Origin: Syntrophomonas sp.
GTDB taxonomy: Bacteria; Bacillota; Syntrophomonadia; Syntrophomonadales; Syntrophomonadaceae
Length of the DNA stretch: 64,000 bases
Direction of reading: 5' to 3'
NCBI GenBank assembly: GCA_016841245.1
Contig: JAENZN010000017.1
Span: 1 to 64,000 of the forward strand
The notes beneath the pieces are model-generated. The model ran no database searches and was not told the origin of the DNA. It was given only the letters and a program-made list of their open reading frames with translations. Shown in pieces: positions 10,100-18,662 of the stretch. Position 1 is the stretch's first letter, and each line of letters begins with the position of its first letter. Both the position numbers and the translations under genes were made by a program.

Positions 10100-10128
10100 T
10101 GTAACAAGGGGACGGTTCTTTTGTTACA
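10100..10128. repeat. 29-bp REP-like palindrome, GGGGACGG family, copy A
   Basis: Imperfect palindrome with TGTAAC/GTTACA ends and a GGGGACGG core. It begins one base after the MATE stop codon and includes the stop codon of the MBL gene on the other strand (10124-10126). An inverted copy lies at 11035-11063 and further copies at 16453-16532. Confidence 0.85.
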
Positions 10129-11023
10129 CTTGGTAGAAATATACTCTGCCGTTTTCAATCTGATATTTTAAAGATCCTTGATTGTACAGATATGTTACCA
10201 GTGCGGCCATAGTTGAGCTTAAGAGGTAATATTCATTAAGGTCCACTGATAGATCTTCCAGTATAATTATTTCCTCCAGCAATTCTTCCCGGCTTTTAGG
10301 TTGATCGCTTAGTTCCAGGCAGAGGGCCAGAAATCTATGCAGGGTTTGACGATTTAGCTCAATTAATTCTGGCATTTCGTTTTTAGCATATATTCTTGAA
10401 GCATGCCCTAGAACATAATAATCGTAGTTCAAGTTTTCCAGTGTATTAAAAGTGTCCAGCTGGGCCTGTATATCCATGATAAACGGAACTGAATATTTCT
10501 GCAGTATCTCCTGGCTGAAAAGAGCGTCTCCCAGAAAGCATACATTATCTCTAGTACCCAGACCTATCTGCCCTCGGGCATGTCCGGGCAGGGAAATGAC
10601 ATCAAATTTTTCGTTGTTTATTTTCTCTGTTCCCGTATTCAGCAACTGATCAACACTCCGCGACTTATTTTTTACATAATCTCTGCTTAGCTCATGGGGG
10701 GGATTGCCTCCAAAAATATATAATGGAAAGAGATAAGCATTTTCAATGAACAGGGAAGATTCCCGGGAGCTGTAAAAAACACTTCCGGGAAAGTTTTCTC
10801 TAATATAGATATTTCCTCCACAGTGATCGAAGTGCTCATGGCTGTTTATAATATATTTTATTGATATACCCTGGGCAGACAGCAGGGCGCTTATTCTTTT
10901 CGCTTCACTGTTATCACTGCCGGTGTCAATTAATAAAGAGTATTTATCTTTAAACTGGAATACCCCGATGTTGGTTGGTGCAGATATATAATAAGTATTC
11001 CCATTGATTTTAGTCAGTTCCAT
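10124..11023 (-). CDS. MBL-fold metallo-hydrolase
   Basis: A 299-aa metallo-beta-lactamase-fold hydrolase. Metal site: H62-x-H64-x-D66-H67 (SHEHFDH), H148 (LPGH), D166 (LGDALF) and H207 (LGHAS). The C-terminal third (about 215-299) is helical, as in glyoxalase-II-like or winged-helix-tailed members. The substrate is unknown. ATG follows AGGAGGTTATTT. The gene is exactly framed by two inverted 29-bp repeats, one of which supplies its stop codon. It may be co-transcribed with the DUF4097 gene upstream of it. Confidence 0.85.
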   Translation of the reverse strand: MELTKINGNTYYISAPTNIGVFQFKDKYSLLIDTGSDNSEAKRISALLSAQGISIKYIINSHEHFDHCGGNIYIRENFPGSVFYSSRESSLFIENAYLFPLYIFGGNPPHELSRDYVKNKSRSVDQLLNTGTEKINNEKFDVISLPGHARGQIGLGTRDNVCFLGDALFSQEILQKYSVPFIMDIQAQLDTFNTLENLNYDYYVLGHASRIYAKNEMPELIELNRQTLHRFLALCLELSDQPKSREELLEEIIILEDLSVDLNEYYLLSSTMAALVTYLYNQGSLKYQIENGRVYFYQV

Positions 11024-11034
11024 AAATAACCTCC

Positions 11035-11063
11035 TGTAACAAGAGAACCGTCCCCTTGTTACA
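11035..11063. repeat. 29-bp REP-like palindrome, copy B (inverted to A)
   Basis: Same sequence family as the copy at 10100-10128 but in opposite orientation, with one base different in the core arm. It lies between the stop codon of the DUF4097 gene (11064-11066) and the ribosome site of the MBL gene. Confidence 0.85.
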
Positions 11064-11957
11064 TTATTTGTCTGATTTGTAAATCTGTACGTCCCCGGAA
11101 ATCGTTTTCACCTGGACCTGATTCTCTCCCTGTCCCACCACTTCTTCTAATTTTTGATTGGAATTATGAGTTATCTTACCCGGGAAATCGCTGCTTACAT
11201 TACCTGATACGGTCTCAAACAACAAGTGAAAAGATGCATCTTTAGGCAGATAAAATTCCAAGTTTCCTGATGTGGTATTGGCTTCAATACTACTATCAAA
11301 GGTCTTGTAGGATGTCTTTATATTACCTGACACTGATTCAAATATAAGGTCTCCCCTTATTTCATCTATATTGGCAGTCCCGGAAGTGGAATTTAATTCT
11401 ATATTATCAGCGATCAGTTTTTCCCCATTCAGATCCCCGGAAATTGAGTTACAGCTAAAGCTGTCAAGTTCAATGGCACTGAAGTTTAGGTTCCCTGAAA
11501 CGGTGCTGATTTTGATATTATGAGCATATTCCGCAGGTAAGGCTATGTCAAGTTTAAGATAGCTGTTCCCCAAAATTATGTCAGGTCGGTGCTGTACTTC
11601 CAAATATAGTGTATCATCATTTTGGATTTCGCCCACTAACGTAACATAAGGGTTTTCCTCCTGGTCATAAGCGATTTTCCCGGCTAAGGTGACATCTATA
11701 TCATTTGTTTCCGCAGTCAATAAGTGAACATCTGCACTCACAGTTATAACCGTGATGTTCTTGATATTCTGAGCATCAAAAGTACGATTCTCCTCTACAA
11801 CCTCTTCCAAGGCACTTGTTTCCTGCTTAAAGTTAAGATAATTATCAACACCTGAGGAGAGGCTGCAGTTAATAAATAGTACTGCAGAAATACTCAGGGA
11901 CAGCAGGGTTATTATAATTAAGATTAAGACAATTTTAGGTGTAACTCTATTTGGCAT
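11064..11957 (-). CDS. DUF4097 beta-repeat membrane-anchored protein
   Basis: A 297-aa protein with one N-terminal membrane helix (about 9-30) and an extracytoplasmic part of repeating short beta-strands built on the phrase SGN/SGD, typical of DUF4097 (putative adhesin) proteins. It is the last gene of a PadR-HAAS-DUF4097 set, an arrangement widespread in Firmicutes and thought to respond to envelope stress. Both upstream partners are frameshifted here, while this gene is intact. ATG is 6 nt after the stop of the HAAS remnant. Confidence 0.85.
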   Translation of the reverse strand: MPNRVTPKIVLILIIITLLSLSISAVLFINCSLSSGVDNYLNFKQETSALEEVVEENRTFDAQNIKNITVITVSADVHLLTAETNDIDVTLAGKIAYDQEENPYVTLVGEIQNDDTLYLEVQHRPDIILGNSYLKLDIALPAEYAHNIKISTVSGNLNFSAIELDSFSCNSISGDLNGEKLIADNIELNSTSGTANIDEIRGDLIFESVSGNIKTSYKTFDSSIEANTTSGNLEFYLPKDASFHLLFETVSGNVSSDFPGKITHNSNQKLEEVVGQGENQVQVKTISGDVQIYKSDK

Positions 11958-11962
11958 ATCTT

Positions 11963-12550
11963 TTAAACCTCCTTACTGCTTACTATACTAACGTTTAGTC
12001 TCAAATACTTAATGGTTAAATTATAAAATAGTCTGCTCAGGTAATAAGTTCCAATGAGTAATAGAAGACCAAATGATATTATTCCTATTGCTCCAAATAA
12101 ACCGGCGGCTATCATCTGGGTACTTCCCAATAGAAAGCCAGGAATGTTAATAGCAGACGAAAGTACCGGATGTAAAATTATCCTATAAACACTCTCATCC
12201 CGGCCACAACAATACTCAAGGAAGCTGCAAAAAGGGCTAATAAACAGGCTACCAATGCATTAAGGGTCCGAGCACAATAATAATATAAAAAAAGCCCAGT
12301 CCAATAATAGCCAGTACTGCTCTTAACATGTTAGCAGTTGATTTATGTTGTTCCGCCTGCTTTACCATATAGTCAGCCCGGTATTGTCGGGATTACCCAG
12401 TTTGACAGCTATTTCTTCCTCCGACTGACCTTTCTCCATACCTATATTAAAATGTTCTTCATAATCGTAAATAATATCGCTTACGTCTTCAGATCGCATA
12501 TCTCCCAGTGATTTTCGGATTATGGAAATAAACTCCTGTTTATTCAACAA
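11963..12550 (-). pseudogene. HAAS/DUF1700 membrane protein, broken by frameshifts
   Basis: The first about 55 codons from TTG 12550 encode a HAAS domain (LNKQEFISIIRKSL ... DYEEHFNIG ... KLGNP). The frame then stops at 12362, but the other minus-strand frames continue the family pattern: DYMVKQAEQHKSTANML with a membrane helix, then NALVACLLALFAASLSIVVAG, then a last hydrophobic segment ending at TAA 11963. At least three frameshifts would be needed to restore one protein. Its start overlaps the end of the PadR frame. Confidence 0.8.
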
Positions 12551-12865
12551 CCGCACCTCCCTTTACGATATTATTGACCTTTGCAACAAACGAGGACCAT
12601 TCATCATTCAGAGCTGCCCTCGCCTCTTCACCCTGTGCAGTCAGAGCATAATATTTTCTGGGGGGGGGCCTTCCTGTGATTCCTGCAGGTAAGTTTCTAC
12701 ATATCCTTCACTTTTCATCCGGCGCAGCAGGGGGTATATAGTGCCTTCGGAAATAGTTATGTTTTGAGATATATCATTTACCAGTTCATAGCCATAACAG
12801 TTCTTTTGCTTGAGAATGGAGAGAACACAGAGCTCCAGGACTCCCTTTTTGAACTGGATATTCAA
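12540..12865 (-). pseudogene. PadR-family transcriptional regulator, frameshifted at a nine-base homopolymer
   Basis: Winged-helix PadR regulator: [25 protein letters not shown] and [17 protein letters not shown] are the usual N-terminal blocks. TTG 12865 is the likely start, after GAAAGGAG. After residue about 70 the frame is lost at a run of nine G on the plus strand (12660-12668); the neighbouring frame continues with [17 protein letters not shown], the normal PadR ending, to TAA 12540. Either a real or phase-variable frameshift, or a sequencing error in the homopolymer. It would repress the HAAS-DUF4097 operon. Confidence 0.8.
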
Positions 12866-13017
12866 TTGGTTCAGCTCCTTTCTAAAAAAAATTCTTAGCG
12901 TGATTATGTATAACACCTACTACCTTTTAATGCAAGGTACTGCGAAAAACACAGTATTAGATAATACAAGTGCAGAAAAGGCGTAAGGTTTAACATTATC
13001 ATGAAGAGGGTGATAAT

Positions 13018-13125
13018 ATGATTAATAAAAAATACATAAATTTTATTTTAGATGTAATAAAATTTATGCCAATAACGTCTAAGATAGTGAATCCAATACA
13101 AACCGGTTTGACAGGAAGTGATTAA
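13018..13125 (+). CDS. possible 35-aa leader peptide of the sigma-factor operon
   Basis: ATG 13018 follows GAGGGTGATAAT and runs to TAA 13125, overlapping the GTG start of the sigma factor by 8 bases. The overlap suggests translational coupling. No similarity is recognisable; the peptide is hydrophobic in the middle and Lys-rich at the start. A fortuitous frame is possible. Confidence 0.35.
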   Translation: MINKKYINFILDVIKFMPITSKIVNPIQTGLTGSD

Positions 13126-13678
13126 TCTGGCTCAGGGCTATACTGAAATAGAAGCTGAAAATTTTTATAATGGAGAATATCCACATATATACCGTTATGC
13201 CCTGTACCTGGTAAGGGATGAGGAAAAGGCCCGGGAATTTTGTCAGGAGGCATTTATCCGCTGGTTTGAAGCACCCAATAATAAGCAGATAATAAATCCT
13301 CGGGCCTGGTTGAAAAAAGTCCTCAGTAATCTGGTCTATAGTGATTTCAGATATCGAAAAAGCCGGGCCGGGATGGAATTAAGATTACAGGATGGATATG
13401 TGGCAACCAGGGGCATAAACCATACGGATATGCTGCGTATTGAAGTGCAGGATGTACTGGAACGTTTGAAATGGAAAGATCAGGTACTGCTCAAGATGAG
13501 GATGGCAGGTATGAGTTATGCCGAGATAGCAGAAGCATTAGACATTTCCATTGGTTCAGTCGGAACACTCCTGGTAAGAGCTATGAGGAGATTCAGACTG
13601 GAATATGAAGGAAAGGAGGCGGGCAAGAAGGATGACATGCCTGGAAGACATTCAACTTTTAATGTTTCTAGAGGATGA
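13118..13678 (+). CDS. ECF-type RNA polymerase sigma factor
   Basis: A 186-aa sigma-70 family factor. Region 2 spans about 18-85 (YRYALYLVRDEEKAREFCQEAF) and region 4 about 112-165 (LLKMRMAGMSYAEIAEALDI with a helix-turn-helix, then GTLLVRAMRRF). It is the first gene of a four-gene operon with its presumed zinc-type anti-sigma factor and an ABC transporter, so it likely switches on its own operon under envelope or antibiotic stress. The GTG start has only a short AGGA nearby, so translation may be coupled to the small frame before it. Confidence 0.9.
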   Translation: MINLAQGYTEIEAENFYNGEYPHIYRYALYLVRDEEKAREFCQEAFIRWFEAPNNKQIINPRAWLKKVLSNLVYSDFRYRKSRAGMELRLQDGYVATRGINHTDMLRIEVQDVLERLKWKDQVLLKMRMAGMSYAEIAEALDISIGSVGTLLVRAMRRFRLEYEGKEAGKKDDMPGRHSTFNVSRG

Positions 13679-14708
13679 GCTCAGTACTCAAGAAAAGCAG
13701 GAAGTCAAGAAGCACCTGGATGTATGTTCTGAATGCTGTCGGCATCTGGATGAAATGAAGTGCGACTTAGAGTTTAGGATAAAAAATCTACCCCGATTAA
13801 ATGAATATGAAAAGGAAGTTCAGGTTAAGGGGCAGGAGATCACCTGGGAAAATATCAAGGCCCAGAGCTTTGGGGTGAAGAAAGAGGGGAATTTTATGAA
13901 GATGAAGAAATTTATGGTGGCAGCAGTAATTATGATGGCAGTTTTTGCTGCCGGTTCGATTCCTTCCGTACAGGTTTTTGCATCTAATCTATTACAGGCC
14001 TTCAGGGTACAGCAGGTAGATGTGGTCAGTATAAGTCCGGCGGATATGTCGCAGATCGAAGCGGCTATTATGCAGGGGGATGAGAGTTTTGACCTGGATA
14101 AATACGGCAAAATAGACATAATAGGTGAAAGTGAATCTAAACCTGTTACAGAGGAGGAATTGGCTGATCTTTCGTTCACACCGATACTTGCAGCAGATGC
14201 AGGTGGATATGACACTGAATATTATTTGGAGAGAATTGCAGCAATAGAAATAACTCCCCGGGTAGATAATCTCAACCAGCTGTTAAAGGCGATGGGCAGT
14301 GACTATTTTCTCCCTGGCAGCATGGAGGGGCAGACCTGCAGGATTACCATCGGAGATACTCTTAAAGTCTCTAATGAAGATTATCAATTGATGCAGTGTC
14401 CTGCACCGGTGATCGAAGTTCCGGAAGGAATCAATGTTAGTGAGGTAGCTGACGCCATGGTGGGGCTGCCGATATGGCCTGAAGATCTTAGAAGACAATT
14501 GGAAGCGGTCAGTGATTGGGAACATACCCTCTTGATACCAGCCAATGAAGGAGCCCAAAAAGTAGAAGTAAGAGGGCAGGATGGGGTGTGTCTGGATGAG
14601 GAAAACTCTCGGGTGCTGATATGGGAGGAAAACGGGATGCTCTACTTCCTGGCCAGCCATTCGGGAAATGACATAGATTTGATTTCCATAGCTGAATCTC
14701 TGAGGTGA
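13605..14708 (+). CDS. zinc-type anti-sigma factor with extracytoplasmic domain
   Basis: Overlaps the end of the sigma gene. ATG 13632 (358 aa) is also possible and fits the domain better. In that numbering C3-x24-H28-x3-C32-x2-C35 forms a ZAS-type zinc motif that would bind the sigma factor. One membrane helix follows after MKKFMVAAVIMMAVFAAG (about residues 92-115), and the rest is extracytoplasmic and may be the sensor, similar in layout to DUF4367-type anti-sigma proteins. Its stop overlaps the ATPase start (GTGA), so the genes are translationally coupled. Confidence 0.8.
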   Translation: MKERRRARRMTCLEDIQLLMFLEDELSTQEKQEVKKHLDVCSECCRHLDEMKCDLEFRIKNLPRLNEYEKEVQVKGQEITWENIKAQSFGVKKEGNFMKMKKFMVAAVIMMAVFAAGSIPSVQVFASNLLQAFRVQQVDVVSISPADMSQIEAAIMQGDESFDLDKYGKIDIIGESESKPVTEEELADLSFTPILAADAGGYDTEYYLERIAAIEITPRVDNLNQLLKAMGSDYFLPGSMEGQTCRITIGDTLKVSNEDYQLMQCPAPVIEVPEGINVSEVADAMVGLPIWPEDLRRQLEAVSDWEHTLLIPANEGAQKVEVRGQDGVCLDEENSRVLIWEENGMLYFLASHSGNDIDLISIAESLR

Positions 14709-15619
14709 AAATATTGCTGGAAACAGAAAAACTTAGCAAGAAGTATGAACATACAGCGGCCTGCACCGATATCTGCCTCTCCATAAAGGAGGGGCAGGTC
14801 TTTGGCCTTTTAGGGCCTAATGGGGCCGGAAAAAGTACCCTGGTAAAAATGATTATAGGCCTGGTCAGACCCAGCTCCGGTAAGGCTTTAATTATGGGCC
14901 GAGCCGCGGGAGATATAGAGGTGAGATATAAGACCGGATATCTGCCTGAGATGTTCCGGTTTTATGACTGGTTGAATGCCTGGGAACTTTTGAGTTTTTA
15001 TGCCCGGGTTTACCAAATTCCAGCTGATAAGGAGAAGCTTGCTATACAGGAAGCACTGGAACTGGTAGGCCTTAAAGGACGGGAGAAAGGCATGATAAAG
15101 ACCTATTCCAAGGGAATGCAGCAGCGGCTTGGATTGGCCCGGGCGATCTTACATCAGCCAGCCTTGGTATTATTGGATGAACCTACTTCAGCGCTTGATC
15201 CCCTGGGCCGCAGGGATGTGCGGGATGTTATTAAAAGGCTGCAGCAGCGGGGAACTACCATATTTCTAAACAGTCATCTGCTGGGAGAAGTTGAAATGAC
15301 CTGTTCCCACCTCGGTTTTATTAAGCGGGGACATCTAATTGATGCCGGGCCTATCGCAGATTTTATGACTAAGGAGCAGGAAATCACTGTTGAGGTGGAT
15401 AATCTGAACCATGACCTTTTCACCCGGTGGAATATTGAAGGACGTGCGGTAAATATGAATGATAAACTCTTGCAGTTAAAAGCTGTGAATCGTGAAGAAG
15501 TTCCTGTTATTATCAATGAGATAATTGGAGCCGGGGGAAGAATATATCGGGTTGAGAGCAGGAGCAGAGGGTTGGAGGAAGTTTTTATAGATTTAATTGA
15601 GAATGATGGGGCTGTGTAA
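14705..15619 (+). CDS. ABC transporter ATP-binding protein (ABC-2 type)
   Basis: A 304-aa ATPase subunit. Walker A GPNGAGKST (37-45), signature YSKGMQQR (134-141), Walker B LVLLDEP with D158-E159, and a C-terminal extension of the bacitracin/multidrug-exporter (CcmA/NatA) group. GTG 14705 overlaps the anti-sigma stop, and the permease start overlaps its own stop. Together with the next gene it likely exports a peptide antibiotic or remodels the envelope under the control of the upstream sigma factor. Confidence 0.9.
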   Translation: MKILLETEKLSKKYEHTAACTDICLSIKEGQVFGLLGPNGAGKSTLVKMIIGLVRPSSGKALIMGRAAGDIEVRYKTGYLPEMFRFYDWLNAWELLSFYARVYQIPADKEKLAIQEALELVGLKGREKGMIKTYSKGMQQRLGLARAILHQPALVLLDEPTSALDPLGRRDVRDVIKRLQQRGTTIFLNSHLLGEVEMTCSHLGFIKRGHLIDAGPIADFMTKEQEITVEVDNLNHDLFTRWNIEGRAVNMNDKLLQLKAVNREEVPVIINEIIGAGGRIYRVESRSRGLEEVFIDLIENDGAV

Positions 15620-16455
15620 TGAAACATGTTATCAAGCTTACTTTGAAAGAGGTTGTAAACAAGCGGATAATTCACCTGGGAATTATTTTAACTCTGATCT
15701 ACCTGCTGATTTATGGCACCGGTCTTTATTATACAGTGAAAGACCTGGGTTCTCAGGGGGAGCAGTTTTTTTTACTTCAACAAATAGGATACCAGTTATT
15801 GATCCTGGGCTGGTATGTTTCAACATTTATGGTTGGCTCGATGGCAGTAATAACTGGAGCTGGGAGCATTTCACAAGAAATTGAAAATGGTACTATTCTT
15901 GGCCTGGCATCAAGCCCTCTAAAACGCAGTACTATCATACTGGGTAAATTTATTGCTTACGGTGTGGTTACTTCATTGTATAGCAGCATTTTGCTTACAG
16001 CGGTCATGGGGCTGAATTTGTATTTTTGCAGGCTTGTTTTTGATCCTTGGGGTGCAGCAGCAGGTATATTGATCTTTATGCTTTTTCCCCTTACCCTGCT
16101 GGTAGTTACCATGCTGTTCTCGTCTCTGTTCAGTACTATGACGGCTGGCATCAGTGCTTTTATGGTTTTTGTAGTTACTATAATCGGAGGCTTTGTTGAG
16201 CAGATAGGTGCATTGATGGGTAATACCGCCCTGGTCAATATTGGTATCATATCCAGCCTGTTAATGCCGGCCGATGCCGTATATCGCCTGGCAGTTGCCC
16301 AGGCCAGTGGCACTATGGCACAGAGCAGTATAGTGAACTTCGGTCCTTTTGGTATAGCATCCACTCCTAGCACCTTAATGCTCGTTTATACCATAGTGTA
16401 CATAGGAGTGTTATTATCCGCAGCAGTGTATTATTTCCAGAAGAAAGACCTGTAG
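15619..16455 (+). CDS. ABC-2 type transporter permease
   Basis: A 278-aa permease with about six membrane helices, partner of the preceding ATPase (ATG shares a base with the ATPase stop). The helix pattern and the cytoplasmic SISQEIENGTILGL segment fit the ABC-2 family. Last gene of the sigma/anti-sigma operon; its TAG lies within the outer end of a 32-bp inverted repeat. Confidence 0.85.
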   Translation: MKHVIKLTLKEVVNKRIIHLGIILTLIYLLIYGTGLYYTVKDLGSQGEQFFLLQQIGYQLLILGWYVSTFMVGSMAVITGAGSISQEIENGTILGLASSPLKRSTIILGKFIAYGVVTSLYSSILLTAVMGLNLYFCRLVFDPWGAAAGILIFMLFPLTLLVVTMLFSSLFSTMTAGISAFMVFVVTIIGGFVEQIGALMGNTALVNIGIISSLLMPADAVYRLAVAQASGTMAQSSIVNFGPFGIASTPSTLMLVYTIVYIGVLLSAAVYYFQKKDL

Positions 16456-16532
16456 CGTAACAAGGGGACGGTTCTCTTGTTACATTCCTAACATATATTG
16501 TGTAACAAGAGAACCGTCCCCTTGTTACGCTA
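16453..16532. repeat. paired REP-like elements forming a 32-bp inverted repeat between convergent genes
   Basis: Two copies of the GGGGACGG-family palindrome face each other (16453-16484 and 16501-16532) around a 16-nt spacer. The perfect 32-bp inversion includes the TAG stop codons of both convergent genes. A transcript through it would fold into a very stable hairpin and may end transcription in both directions. Confidence 0.85.
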
Positions 16533-17075
16533 TCTGCTGGCAAATACGTACCAGGGACCAATGCCTATTTCCAGGCCTTGATTATTTTGTTCTTCCAGAA
16601 AAGATAACAGTTCATCTTCCTTTACCAGTATGACTTCGATATCTTCTCCCGCACCCAGATTCTGAATCGGATTATGATTGGGGGCGGCTGTTTCGTCTAT
16701 TTCTGCATTTACGATATAAACATGGTCATCGATAAAGGCGGGGTTGCTCTTAAGGGGCGGACTGATCCTGGTTATTCTGCCGGTAAAACCGGTTTCTTCC
16801 TGCAGTTCCCTTAAGGCTTCTCTTTCAATATTCCTGGAATCTGCAATGCCAGCCGGAAAACCTATAATATAATTATCAATTGCAGGACGATATTGTTTTA
16901 TAAGAACAATTCTATTGGATGGAATGAGGCGGGGGATGATCACCATTCCGCCGCTCATATTTTTTCTTTCAACATATTCCCATTGGACAATCTGCCCATC
17001 TCGTCCTGATAAGCTTGATACCTTTAGAACAATCCAATTTCCAGCATACAATACTTCTTCGGCTAATTTCTTCAT
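16530..17075 (-). CDS. Nudix hydrolase, ADP-ribose pyrophosphatase-like
   Basis: A 181-aa cytosolic Nudix enzyme, probably hydrolysing ADP-ribose or another nucleoside diphosphate sugar. The Nudix box (from G76 to REL and EETGF at 89-97) keeps the core R89-E90-x2-E93-E94-x-G96, but it is one residue shorter than the consensus between G and REL, and the first Glu is not at the usual place. Directly downstream of the FAD oxidoreductase on the same strand, 15 bp apart, so probably one operon. Confidence 0.85.
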   Translation of the reverse strand: MKKLAEEVLYAGNWIVLKVSSLSGRDGQIVQWEYVERKNMSGGMVIIPRLIPSNRIVLIKQYRPAIDNYIIGFPAGIADSRNIEREALRELQEETGFTGRITRISPPLKSNPAFIDDHVYIVNAEIDETAAPNHNPIQNLGAGEDIEVILVKEDELLSFLEEQNNQGLEIGIGPWYVFASR

Positions 17076-17090
17076 AACCTGATTGCCTTT

Positions 17091-18476
17091 CTAAATAGAG
17101 AGGGTTTTGTTTATTATATCTTCTGCCGCGATGATCCCCGAAGCGCTGGCCTGGATTAAACCCCGGGTTACGCCTGCTCCATCCCCTATAGCCCATAATC
17201 CTTCAACATCCGTCTGTAAAGAGCCGCTTAAACTGGGGCGGGCGGAGTAGAATTTTGCTTCTATGCCATAAAGCAGAGTATGGTCGGAAGCCACGCCTGG
17301 CATGGCTTTGTCCAGTGCTTCCAGACATTCTTTGATGCCCACCATGAACCGGTGAGGCAGTACCAGAGACAAATCTCCCGGGACAGCACCTTTAAGGGTT
17401 GGTTCAACCAGTCCTTTTAGCAGGCGAGATGGTGTGGAACGCCGCCCTCGCTTTAAATCTCCATAACGCTGTACTATTATAGAACCGCTTAACATATTGG
17501 CCAGGCTGGCGATACGCCGACCATATAATATGGGACGGTTAAACGGCTGAGTGAATTCCTGACTCATTAACAGTGCAAAATTGGTGTTGCTGCTTTTGCT
17601 TTCGGCAAAAGAGTGACCGTTAACGGTAATTATTCCGTTAGTATTTTCCATAACTACGTGACCATTGGGGTTCACGCAAAATGTCCTGACTATATCATCA
17701 AATTCACGGGTATTAAAAATGATCTTAGGTTCCCAAATATTATCGGTATATTCCTGCATGGTTACTGCAGGTACTTCTACCCTTACACCGATATCGACCT
17801 GGTTATTTTGCATAGCGATACCCATGGATTTAGCCTGTTCTGCAAACCACTGGGCGCCATCCCGGCCCGGAGCAGCAATAATGATAGGAGAGTAATAGGT
17901 ACTGCTGTTAGTCTTTACTCCCTGCACACGATTATTTTTTATCAGTATTTCTTCCACGATTTCTGTGGTTTGAATGCTTTGTTTTTCTTTAAGGTCATCA
18001 TATATATTACTCAGTACTTTTACCGTGTTTTCGGTACCCATGTGTCTTATGCGGGCAGGTACCAGTTTTAACCCGGCCCGTGCAGATCTAAGTTTAAGGT
18101 CTTCGATCTTTTCACCATCATGCCCGAAAACCCGATCTGGAGCACCATATTTTACATAAATACTGTCTGCATACTCGATCAGGGACTTTAGTTTTTCTTT
18201 GCCTATGTAATCGTGCAGCCAGCCTCCAAATTCTGTAGTTAAAGTTAGTTTGCCATCAGAAAACGCACCTGCTCCTCCCCAGCCGCACATAATGGAACAG
18301 GGTTGGCAATTAACACAGGCATCTGCTTTATCGCCTATAAGACATTTCCTTTTTTCAACGGTCCGGCCTTTTTCAAGTATAAGTACCTTGAGCGAGGTTT
18401 TTTTAGTTATTTCCAGAGCCGCGAAAATGCCTGCCGGACCAGCGCCAATTATGATTACGTCAAAGTGCTTGATCAA
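17091..18476 (-). CDS. FAD-dependent dehydrogenase (NAD(P)/FAD oxidoreductase family)
   Basis: A 461-aa flavoprotein with an N-terminal FAD-binding GAGPAG (residues 11-16) and a C-terminal second FAD contact (LWAIGDGAGVTRG). Cysteines in the segment CLIGDKADACVNCQPCSIMCG (about 54-75) recall the family annotated as FAD-dependent dehydrogenases near ferredoxin-like motifs. Start at TTG 18476, 8 nt after GGGAGG; an upstream extension would begin without a ribosome site. The reaction is unknown. Divergent from holA. Confidence 0.8.
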   Translation of the reverse strand: MIKHFDVIIIGAGPAGIFAALEITKKTSLKVLILEKGRTVEKRKCLIGDKADACVNCQPCSIMCGWGGAGAFSDGKLTLTTEFGGWLHDYIGKEKLKSLIEYADSIYVKYGAPDRVFGHDGEKIEDLKLRSARAGLKLVPARIRHMGTENTVKVLSNIYDDLKEKQSIQTTEIVEEILIKNNRVQGVKTNSSTYYSPIIIAAPGRDGAQWFAEQAKSMGIAMQNNQVDIGVRVEVPAVTMQEYTDNIWEPKIIFNTREFDDIVRTFCVNPNGHVVMENTNGIITVNGHSFAESKSSNTNFALLMSQEFTQPFNRPILYGRRIASLANMLSGSIIVQRYGDLKRGRRSTPSRLLKGLVEPTLKGAVPGDLSLVLPHRFMVGIKECLEALDKAMPGVASDHTLLYGIEAKFYSARPSLSGSLQTDVEGLWAIGDGAGVTRGLIQASASGIIAAEDIINKTLSI

Positions 18477-18662
18477 ATAATACACCTCCCTGCGGAACAG
18501 GAACAATTAACCAAAATAGCATACAAAATCTTTGCTTATATGCAATTATATTACTCTATCGTTCTAGATTATAGCATATGCCGTTCGATATATAATAATG
18601 ATGGTTATGCTTTTACCGTTAACTGGTATAATGATAAAGAGAATTTTATCGGGAGATTAACA

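Noticed and set aside
18303-18662. Long upstream extension of the holA frame
   Set aside because: It is antisense to the start of the FAD gene; the family begins at ATG 18663.
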